Part shown: positions 17,062 through 23,153 of the stretch, in pieces
How the letters are laid out: each line of letters begins with the position of its first letter
Numbering within the stretch: position 1 is the first letter of the stretch
Translations under genes and position numbers: made by a program
Assembly: GCA_039698075.1 (NCBI GenBank)
Contig: JBDKTJ010000153.1
Location: 1 to 23,153, forward strand
Origin: JAJFVC01 sp039698075
Lineage (GTDB): Bacteria > Planctomycetota > Planctomycetia > Pirellulales > Thermoguttaceae
Direction: 5' to 3'
Length of the DNA stretch: 23,153 nucleotides
The notes under the pieces: generated by a model
Told to the model about the DNA's origin: nothing
What the model saw: only the letters and a program-made list of their open reading frames with translations
Database searches by the model: none

Positions 17062-17107
17062 GCCGCCACGCCAGGGCTCGGGGCAGACTGGTGTGGCGGC
17101 TTTTTTT
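17062..17107 (+). terminator. Plus-strand intrinsic terminator with no plus-strand gene upstream
   Basis: GCCGCCACGCCAG (17062-17074) pairs with CTGGTGTGGCGGC (17088-17100), 13 bp with one G-T pair and a 13-nt loop. Seven T residues follow (17101-17107). It works only on the plus strand; the minus strand has no U-run after the stem. Both neighbours are on the minus strand. It therefore probably ends a short non-coding RNA or blocks plus-strand transcription running antisense into nuoN, which starts 9 bp further on. Confidence 0.75.
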
Positions 17108-17115
17108 GTTGGGCG

Positions 17116-18600
17116 TTATCGACCCATCCTGTCGTCACGTGCGATTTCGCAGGGGTCCGTCACGACGGCCGCCTCGGCGCGAACGCCGGGGCTTGACGGT
17201 GCTTCACGCGACTTTGTCTCCACGCTCCACCGGCCGACGGCCGCTCTCCACGGTCCAGGCCAGACGCCGATCGCGACGGTCAACAGCGCACAAACCACCG
17301 CGGCAATCCACGCGCCGCGACCGCCTTCCGTCCGGGGCGTGGCCAGCGGCGTGCGAAAATACAGGACCGCCACCACGCGCAGATAATACGCCGCGCCGAC
17401 CGCCGCGTTCAACACGCCCACCACGGCCAACGCGATGAACCAAAGTTGCGCCGAACCGGCAACGTTCAACGCCCCTCCGAACAACAACAGTTTTCCCCAA
17501 AAACCGGCCAGCGGAGGCACGCCGGTCAGTCCCAGCAGGCACACCGCCAACACGGCGGCGGCAGCCGGGCGCGTGCGGCCCAGGCCGGCCAACTCCTCGA
17601 TGCCGTCCAGTCGTCGGTCCGATCGGCCGAGATATTCCAAAACGGCCATGGCGCCGGTCGTGGCCGCCGCGTAGGTGATGAAATAGAACCACATCGCGGC
17701 GATTCCGTCCCAGCGGCCCGACGCGACACCGCCCATCGCCACGGCCAGTCCGATCAGCAGATATCCGCTTTGGGCGATCGACGAATAGGCCAGCATTCGA
17801 CGCAGGTTTTCCTGCCAAAGGGCCAACACGTTGCCAAGCGTCATGCTGAGGATCGACACGGCCACGACCATCTGCCAGACGAACGCGCCGGGGCAGGGCA
17901 GGGCGATGACCAACAGTTTGACCATCGCGGCCAGGCCCGCCGCCTTCGGCACGACCGACAACAGCGCGGCATTCGGATACGTGTTGCCTTCGTACACGTC
18001 GGGCGCGTAAAACTGGAACGGGACCGCGGTGATTTTGAAACACAGTCCGGCGAAAATCAAACCGGCCGCCAGACGGTCGAACGCCTCGAAGCCGGTCGGC
18101 ATGGCCGTCCGAATCGCCGACAGCTCGATCGAGCCGGTGACGCCGTAGAAAAAGCTGAACCCATACAACAAGACCGCCGACGAAAGCACGCTTAAGAAGA
18201 AATATTTCGCGGTCGATTCCTGGCCCTCGGCGTCGCGGCGGCCCAACGCCAAAAGCACGTATGTGGGAATCGAAACCATCTCCAGCCCGACGAACAACGT
18301 CGCCAGATCGTCCGCCCGGGCCACGAGCATCCAGCCCGCGATCGAAACCAACAGCGAACCGACCGATTCCGCCGCGGCCGATCGAGCCGCCAGCGACACC
18401 AGCAGCCATCCGAACCCCAACGCCAGCCATCGCACCAAGCCCGGTGCAGGACCGAACCCTAGGGCCAGCGCGGCAGAGGCCAACGCGGCCCAGGCAATCC
18501 ATCCCCACAGGCGTCGGGCGTCCCAAAACGCGCCGGCCAAAAAGATCGCCGCCGCGACGGCGACCACAATCATCTCGGGGGCAAGGGATGGCAAGTTCAT
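17116..18600 (-). CDS. nuoN: NADH-quinone oxidoreductase subunit N
   Basis: Antiporter-like membrane subunit of complex I, 494 residues with about 13-14 hydrophobic helices. The conserved proton-channel glutamate is E107 (TLFVGLEMVSIPTY) and the lysine is K189 (LCFKITAVPFQFYAPDVYEG, the NuoN hallmark). Also present are LAYSSIAQSGY and LTGVPPLAGFWGK. The start overlaps the nuoM stop by 4 bp (ATGA), showing translational coupling. The region usually carrying the DxFS segment before helix 3 is short and replaced by GLVRWLALGFGWL. The last 30 or so residues after the final helix are hydrophilic and contain a GTGGAGC-type heptamer pair in the DNA. It is the last gene of the operon; no terminator on its own strand is seen after it. 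Confidence 0.95.
   Translation of the reverse strand: MNLPSLAPEMIVVAVAAAIFLAGAFWDARRLWGWIAWAALASAALALGFGPAPGLVRWLALGFGWLLVSLAARSAAAESVGSLLVSIAGWMLVARADDLATLFVGLEMVSIPTYVLLALGRRDAEGQESTAKYFFLSVLSSAVLLYGFSFFYGVTGSIELSAIRTAMPTGFEAFDRLAAGLIFAGLCFKITAVPFQFYAPDVYEGNTYPNAALLSVVPKAAGLAAMVKLLVIALPCPGAFVWQMVVAVSILSMTLGNVLALWQENLRRMLAYSSIAQSGYLLIGLAVAMGGVASGRWDGIAAMWFYFITYAAATTGAMAVLEYLGRSDRRLDGIEELAGLGRTRPAAAAVLAVCLLGLTGVPPLAGFWGKLLLFGGALNVAGSAQLWFIALAVVGVLNAAVGAAYYLRVVAVLYFRTPLATPRTEGGRGAWIAAVVCALLTVAIGVWPGPWRAAVGRWSVETKSREAPSSPGVRAEAAVVTDPCEIARDDRMGR
17217..17230. repeat. Tandem heptamer pair TCTCCAC-GCTCCAC in the 3' end of nuoN
   Basis: Two 7-bp units with one substitution. They are the same repeat family, in a different phase, as the units at 15550-15570 (CTCCACG/CTCCACA). 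They lie within the codons of the hydrophilic C-terminal tail of NuoN. Confidence 0.6.
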
Positions 18601-20219
18601 GGGGGCATGAGAGAATCAAAGGATGAAGGATGGATCCGCGTCTCGTCGCGGCCGCCGAGGCTGAACGATGCCTGCACTTCCCGCTTCCCCCGCGTCGCTC
18701 CTCTGTTTTCCATTCCGATCCGATCCAAAAAGAAACCTGGCTGCACGCCAATCCACACGATCAGCACGACCAGCGGCACGAAACAGCAAATCTCGCGCGG
18801 CGACAGGTCGCGGACCGGTGGTTCGACATGCTCGGGCTCGCGGACCGGCCCGAAAAACACGCGACGATACATGTTCAGCATGTACCACGCCCCCAAAATC
18901 ACGCCCAACACGCCCAGCACGCCGACCGCATGGTAATACGTCGCGTGGCCGCTCAGCGCGGCGGTCCAACAGCGTTGCAACGTGCCGGCGAGAATCAAAA
19001 ACTCGCCGACGAACCCGTTCAGACCCGGCACGCCGATGCTCGAAAGCGTCAGAACCATCGCAAACATCGCCAGCCAAGGCATGCGCCGAGCCAAGCCGCC
19101 CAGGTCGGCCATCTGCCGGGTGTGGTAGCGTTCGTAGAGCATTCCGACCACGGCGAACAGTCCGCCGGTGGCCAGCCCATGGTTGACCATTTGCAGCACG
19201 CCGCCGGCGACGCTCAGCGGATTCATGGCAAAAAGCCCCAACATGCAAAAGCCCATGTGGCTGACGCTCGAATAGGCGATCAATCGCTTGAGGTCCTGTT
19301 GAGCCAAAGCGACCAGGGCGCCGTAAATGATGCCGACCATCGCAATGCCCAGCAGCCACGGCATCAGCAGCCAAGCGGCCTCCGGCAACATCGGCAGGCT
19401 GAATCGCGCGAACCCGTAGACGCCCACTTTCAACAGCACGCCGGCCAACAACACGCTGCCGGCCGCCGGCGCTTCGACATGGGCCAGCGGCAGCCACGTG
19501 TGCAGCGGAAACAACGGCGACTTGATCGCGAATCCGGCAAACAGGGCCCAAAAGACCCATAGTTGCACGTTCAAATCCATCGGCCGGGCCTGCAACGAGC
19601 GGGTCAACTCGGGAATCGAGAACGTGAGCCGCCCGGCGGTCTGGCCCGAGGCCGGATGATAAAAGGTCCAAACCACGAGGCTCAGCAGCCCCAGCAACGT
19701 CAACACGCTGCCAGCCAACGTGTACAAGAAAAACTTCATCGCCGCCCGACGCCGCTGGTCGCTGCCCCAAATGCCGATGACGAAAAACAGCGGAATGAGC
19801 GTAAATTCGAAGAACACGTAAAACAAAATGATGTCCCGGGCGACGAACACGCCCAACATGCCCGTCTCCAAAACCAAAAGCAGCCGATAGTAGAGTGTCG
19901 TCTGCTCCCGAATCGACTCCCAAGAGACCAGCACCGCCACGACCATCAAAAGCGAGGTGAGCGCGAACAACCACAAGCTCAGCCCATCCAACCCGACGCT
20001 CCAGCGGATGTCGAGCGTTGCAGCGTCGCCGAACCAGGCCCAATCGGTCACGGCGAACGGCTCGCCGCCGCGTGGCGAACAGGCCGCCAACACCGCCGCA
20101 ACGGCGAAAGTGGCCAGCGCGAACGCGAGCGCAACGATCCGCGATCGGCGCATACCGCCGCCGATCAGCACGACGCCGAGCAACGGAAGCAACAGGGCAA
20201 TCATCAACAGCAGCGACAT
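18597..20219 (-). CDS. nuoM: NADH-quinone oxidoreductase subunit M
   Basis: Antiporter-like proton-pumping subunit of complex I, 540 residues with about 14 hydrophobic helices. The conserved E138 lies in LFYVFFEFTLIPLFF, K233 in FAIKSPLFPLHTWLPLAHVEAP, and K264 in VLLKVGVYGF. IAYSSVSHMGF and GVPGLNGFVGEF are also typical. The ATG at 20219 is chosen over the adjacent GTG at 20222; no strong ribosome site is visible. After the last helix the protein has an unusual hydrophilic tail of about 35 residues, ending SSFDSLMPP. The DNA of this tail contains the heptamer pair at 18619-18632, which suggests that the stop was shifted by repeat insertion or expansion. The stop overlaps nuoN by 4 bp. Confidence 0.95.
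   Translation of the reverse strand: MSLLLMIALLLPLLGVVLIGGGMRRSRIVALAFALATFAVAAVLAACSPRGGEPFAVTDWAWFGDAATLDIRWSVGLDGLSLWLFALTSLLMVVAVLVSWESIREQTTLYYRLLLVLETGMLGVFVARDIILFYVFFEFTLIPLFFVIGIWGSDQRRRAAMKFFLYTLAGSVLTLLGLLSLVVWTFYHPASGQTAGRLTFSIPELTRSLQARPMDLNVQLWVFWALFAGFAIKSPLFPLHTWLPLAHVEAPAAGSVLLAGVLLKVGVYGFARFSLPMLPEAAWLLMPWLLGIAMVGIIYGALVALAQQDLKRLIAYSSVSHMGFCMLGLFAMNPLSVAGGVLQMVNHGLATGGLFAVVGMLYERYHTRQMADLGGLARRMPWLAMFAMVLTLSSIGVPGLNGFVGEFLILAGTLQRCWTAALSGHATYYHAVGVLGVLGVILGAWYMLNMYRRVFFGPVREPEHVEPPVRDLSPREICCFVPLVVLIVWIGVQPGFFLDRIGMENRGATRGKREVQASFSLGGRDETRIHPSSFDSLMPP
18619..18632. repeat. Tandem heptamer pair AAGGATG-AAGGATG inside the nuoM tail
   Basis: Two perfect copies (18619-18625 and 18626-18632). 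On the coding strand they read CATCCTT CATCCTT and encode part of IHPSSF close to the C-terminus of NuoM. Confidence 0.75.
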
Positions 20220-20265
20220 CACCGGTCGGAACAGAGAACCACGAACCAGACCGCCATGGCGAGTC

Positions 20266-20293
20266 TAATCCCTAATCCCCAATCCCTAATCCC
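20266..20293. repeat. Four tandem heptamers TAATCCC between nuoL and nuoM
   Basis: TAATCCC (20266-20272), TAATCCC (20273-20279), CAATCCC (20280-20286) and TAATCCC (20287-20293) lie in the 83-bp gap after the nuoL stop. With the preceding GAGTC, the 19 bases at 20261-20279 are identical to 13888-13906 near mrp. On the coding strand the units are GGGATTA, giving four closely spaced G3 runs. Confidence 0.92.
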
Positions 20294-20302
20294 TCCGTTT
20301 CC

Positions 20303-22372
20303 TTACATCAACAACATGACAATCAACACCAACACGCCGACCATCATGGCCAGGGCGTAAAACGGAGTCAGACCGTTTTGGATCGGTCGCAACGCCGCGC
20401 CCAGCCATTTCGGCGTCCAACCCACCACGTCGACTAATTCATCGATGGCCCAGCGATCCAACAAGGCCGCCAACCACGCGACGCCGCGCACCGGCCGCAC
20501 GATCAGCCATTGATAGATGGGGTCGATGAAAAACTTGCCGTAGGAAAGACTGTACAATCCGAACACGTTCATCAACCGAGCCAGCCCGGCGGCCTTGCTT
20601 CGACGCCCCAGAAAAACCGCCGCGGCCAGCGCGATGCCGACCAGCGTAACCGCCGCGCTGATGCGTCCCAACGGAACGGTCTGCACCGAGGCGGCCAACT
20701 CGCCGGCGTGCAACTCCCGCCAGCGGCTCGGCAACGGCATCGCGGCCAAAAACCGCGCGAGCCCGGCGGTCCACTCGAAATACGCGCCGATCGCCACGGA
20801 GCCGAACGCCAAAATCATCAGCGGCACGGTCATCACGCCCGGCGACTCCTGCACGCGGCCGTCGGCCTCGGGCGGCAATTTTTCTGCGCCGTGAAACACC
20901 AGGAAAAACGGGCGGAACATATAAAAATCGATCAGCAGCACGCCGAACATCGCCGTCGCGAAAAGCGTTCGATACAGTTCCGCGTCTTCGCCCGAGGCCG
21001 AACGATTCAGCACGACCTGCAGAATCGCGTCCTTGCTGAAAAAGCCCGAAAGCGGCCATACGCCGGCGATGGCCAAGCAGCCGATCAAGAAGGTCAAGTA
21101 GGTGACGGGCAACCGGCGACGCAACCCGCCGAGGCGTCGGATGTCGGTGACGCCGCCGGTGGCGTGCATGACGCTGCCGGCCCCGAGAAACAGCAAGGCC
21201 TTGAAAAACGCATGGGTCGCCAGGTGAAACATCGCGGCCGTCAGCCCCGCCAACGTGCCCGTGCCCAGGGCCAAAAACATATAGCCGAGGTGGCTGATCG
21301 TCGAATAGGCCAGGATGCGTTTCAGGTCGTTTTGCGTGAGCGCGATCACGGCGGCCAGCAGGGCCGTGCCCCCGCCGACGAGCGCCACCAGATCGGTCAC
21401 CCGACAAGCGGCAAACAGCGGCAGGCAGCGCGCCACCAAATAGACGCCGGCCGTGACCATCGTCGCCGCGTGGATCAGCGCGCTGACCGGCGTCGGGCCT
21501 TCCATCGCGTCGGGCAGCCACACGTGCAGCGGAAACTGGGCGCTCTTGCCGCAGGCGGCCCACATCAGCAGGCAGCAAATCGCGGCGATCGGCGCCGAAT
21601 GGCTCCCGAGCGTTTTGGCGGCCCCGAGGCTCGTCATCGCCTGATCGATCACGCCCCGCTGGACCAGCGTCCCGTCGGACCACGTGCTGTGCAAATGGAA
21701 CGTCCCGAAAAAGGTCCAGATCAAAAACATCGCCAGCAAAAAGCCGGCGTCGCCGACCCGATTGACCAAAAACGCCTTCATGCCGGAGGCCGCGGCGGCG
21801 GGCTTTTCGTACCAAAAACCGATCAGCAAATAGCTGCACAACCCGACCAACTCCCAAAACACGAACATCACGACCAGATTGCTCGCCGCGACCAACATCG
21901 TCATCGAAAAAACGAACAGGCCGAAGTACGCAAAGAACCGCCAATAGCCCCGGTCGCCGTGCATGTAGCCGACCGAATAGACGGCCACCAACGCACTGAT
22001 GCAGGTGACGATCGTCAGCATGACGGCCGAAAGCGGATCGGCCCGCAACACGACGTCCACTCGGAACGACGTCCCCTCTCCGCTCGGCGAATGGTCGGGT
22101 TGAAGGCTTGCATCGGAAGGCGGCATCCGGAGATCGGCCCAGCGCCACAGCGTCACGACCCGCTCGAACCCTTGCGAATCGGTCGGAAGTTTTTCGACGT
22201 CGCGTTGCACCTGAAACGCCAGGACGACGCTGGCCAAGAAACTCGCAACGACCGCGACGACCACCGGCCAATGGCTCTGTCGGCGCAGCACGCGCGGCCC
22301 CAGCGCGGCCGAAAGCAGTGCGCCGACCAAGGGCAACGCCGGAATCAGGATCAGCAACGTCTCGATCGTCAT
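20303..22372 (-). CDS. nuoL: NADH-quinone oxidoreductase subunit L
   Basis: Terminal antiporter-like subunit of complex I, carrying the long lateral helix that ties the pumps together. The protein has 689 residues, longer than the usual 610-650. E174 (VFWELVGLCSYLLIGFWYE) and K276 (AACGKSAQFPLHVWLPDAMEGPTPVSALIHAATM) are the conserved channel residues. AYSTISHLGYMFLALG follows. Extra length comes from a periplasmic-side loop at about 57-105 (including WADLRMPPSDASLQPDHSPSG) and from the C-terminal half. The ATG at 22372 is chosen by family N-terminus (MTIETLLILIPALPLVGALL); the frame runs up to a TTG at 22396. It is separated from nuoK by 99 bp and from nuoM by 83 bp that carry a heptamer array. 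Confidence 0.96.
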   Translation of the reverse strand: MTIETLLILIPALPLVGALLSAALGPRVLRRQSHWPVVVAVVASFLASVVLAFQVQRDVEKLPTDSQGFERVVTLWRWADLRMPPSDASLQPDHSPSGEGTSFRVDVVLRADPLSAVMLTIVTCISALVAVYSVGYMHGDRGYWRFFAYFGLFVFSMTMLVAASNLVVMFVFWELVGLCSYLLIGFWYEKPAAAASGMKAFLVNRVGDAGFLLAMFLIWTFFGTFHLHSTWSDGTLVQRGVIDQAMTSLGAAKTLGSHSAPIAAICCLLMWAACGKSAQFPLHVWLPDAMEGPTPVSALIHAATMVTAGVYLVARCLPLFAACRVTDLVALVGGGTALLAAVIALTQNDLKRILAYSTISHLGYMFLALGTGTLAGLTAAMFHLATHAFFKALLFLGAGSVMHATGGVTDIRRLGGLRRRLPVTYLTFLIGCLAIAGVWPLSGFFSKDAILQVVLNRSASGEDAELYRTLFATAMFGVLLIDFYMFRPFFLVFHGAEKLPPEADGRVQESPGVMTVPLMILAFGSVAIGAYFEWTAGLARFLAAMPLPSRWRELHAGELAASVQTVPLGRISAAVTLVGIALAAAVFLGRRSKAAGLARLMNVFGLYSLSYGKFFIDPIYQWLIVRPVRGVAWLAALLDRWAIDELVDVVGWTPKWLGAALRPIQNGLTPFYALAMMVGVLVLIVMLLM

Positions 22373-22471
22373 TGAAGTAGATTCACACCATGGCAAAGGT
22401 GCCGGTCGGCGAAGACCGCCGGCAAGTGCGTAGTTTTACCGTTTGCGTCCTCTCGGTGTTCCGCGGTTTTT

Positions 22472-22924
22472 TTAGATCTCCGGCCGATAATCGGTTTCGT
22501 CCGGCGACGTTTCCGGCCGCACGCCGGCCACGGGCAGTCGGGGCAGCGGCTGGTCGCGTCGGACCGGCGGCGCCGCCGGCTGCGGCTCATCGTAATACGG
22601 CGGCTGGTTCGACTCGCGCAGCAATTGCCAATCGGTGATGTCCAATCGATCGCGGCGGGCGAACAACGTCAACACCAACGCCAAGGCGAGCGCGGCTTCG
22701 CAGGCGGCCACCGCGACGATCAACAACGTGAGCGTCTGCCCGCCGAAATCGTTGTGAAACCGCCCCCACGCCACCAGGCTCAACGACACGCCCTGCAACA
22801 TGATCTCCAGCGACAAAAACATCACGATCATGTTGCGGCGACTCAAAAAACCAATCATGCCGATGCCGAACAGCATCGCACCGACGATCAGATAGTTGTT
22901 CAGCAGTGCAAGTTCGGAGGACAT
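22472..22924 (-). CDS. nuoK: NADH-quinone oxidoreductase subunit K with proline-rich C-terminal extension
   Basis: Small three-helix subunit of the complex I membrane arm, which passes protons between the quinone site and the antiporter-like subunits. The essential glutamates are visible: E40 in FLSLEIMLQGVSL and E76 in AVAACEAALALAL. The family's usual Asn in ELMLNAVNL is Q44 here. The protein has 150 residues against about 100 in most bacteria. The extra residues (about 95-150) form a hydrophilic tail rich in proline and charged residues (QPPYYDEPQPAAPP) that would face the cytoplasm. The ATG at 22924 fits the family start but lacks a clear ribosome site. It lies 62 bp after nuoJ. Confidence 0.94.
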   Translation of the reverse strand: MSSELALLNNYLIVGAMLFGIGMIGFLSRRNMIVMFLSLEIMLQGVSLSLVAWGRFHNDFGGQTLTLLIVAVAACEAALALALVLTLFARRDRLDITDWQLLRESNQPPYYDEPQPAAPPVRRDQPLPRLPVAGVRPETSPDETDYRPEI

Positions 22925-22986
22925 GGCGTTTTGAGGTTCGTTTGCCGTCGTTTTTCCGTTGCCCGTGCAAAATCACAATCGCTTTT

Positions 22987-23153
22987 TCAACCCTTAACCC
23001 TTGGTCCCACGTCCTTCGCTCCCCGCTGCACGATCGCCACCGCCCCGATCAGAGCCACCAGCAGCAACACGCCGACCGCTTCGAACACGACGACATGATG
23101 ATCGTACAACTCGTGGCCCAATCGAGCCACGTGGTCCGAGGCCAACACGCCGG
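22987..23153 (-). CDS. nuoJ: NADH-quinone oxidoreductase subunit J (partial, N-terminus outside window)
   Basis: The last 54 residues are visible. They include HHVVVFEAVGVLLLVALIGAVAIVQR, the final membrane helix typical of NuoJ (usual form FEVASLLLLVALVGAI), then a short basic tail ending RVKG. The stop TGA is at 22989-22987. The order nuoJ-K-L-M-N on the minus strand fits the standard complex I operon, so nuoA-I are expected beyond the right edge. The last codons lie within the heptamer pair AACCCTT-AACCCTT. Confidence 0.85.
   Translation of the reverse strand, partial: GVLASDHVARLGHELYDHHVVVFEAVGVLLLVALIGAVAIVQRGAKDVGPRVKG
22989..23002. repeat. Tandem heptamer pair AACCCTT-AACCCTT at the 3' end of nuoJ
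   Basis: Two perfect units (22989-22995 and 22996-23002). On the coding strand AAGGGTT AAGGGTT encodes the final RVKG residues and overlaps the stop codon. Confidence 0.75.

Noticed and set aside
20510..22375. A 621-codon plus-strand open frame opposite nuoL
   Set aside because: Antisense shadow of NuoL with Arg/Gln/His-rich low-complexity translation; NuoL on the minus strand shows all family residues.

Overview
The window reads like a chromosomal segment from a GC-rich Gram-negative-type bacterium, most probably a planctomycete (Planctomycetota). This is inference from gene content, not a database match: lipid A synthesis (LpxB), Mla-type lipid transport, a Lys-rich histone-like peptide, a ThiD2-ThiE protein, ClpC rather than ClpA, many genes without a strong Shine-Dalgarno site, and a complex I cluster. 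There are no tRNA, rRNA, CRISPR or transposase genes. It looks like core genome with several unusual local features.

Layout. 1-2083 (minus): an mlaE-mlaF-mlaD operon for phospholipid trafficking, mlaD running off the left edge. 2307-5521 (minus): a membrane TPR-like gene and clpC, ended by a strong intrinsic terminator. 5672-7255 (plus): a thiamine-phosphate synthase carrying two Clp_N-like repeats and a ThiD2 domain at its N-terminus. 7268-7924 (minus): a membrane-anchored TlpA-like thioredoxin. 8076-9899 (plus): a CYTH-domain protein and lpxB. 9999-13314 (plus): a tightly packed set of a Tat-type FAD oxidoreductase, a four-cluster membrane polyferredoxin and an M50 site-2 protease. 13315-13623: an AT-rich island, then a 39-residue lysine-rich protein with a Cys-Cys-Cys tail and its own terminator. 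13908-16942 (minus): a probable transcription unit of a degenerate sigma54-activator-like regulator, a degenerate receiver protein and the Mrp/ApbC P-loop ATPase. 17116-23153 (minus): nuoJ (partial)-nuoK-nuoL-nuoM-nuoN, the membrane proton-pumping arm of NADH:quinone oxidoreductase.

The feature that cuts across the window is a set of short tandem heptanucleotides (different 7-mers, two to four copies each) at gene junctions, C-terminal codons or a domain linker. They lie near 6114, 13855, 13893, 15550, 17217, 18619, 20266 and 22989. They resemble in style the heptanucleotide STRRs described in cyanobacteria. Other points of interest are the Clp_N-ThiD2-ThiE fusion, the catalytically dead AAA+ regulator paired with a dead receiver, and a plus-strand terminator at 17062-17107 with no plus-strand gene in front of it.
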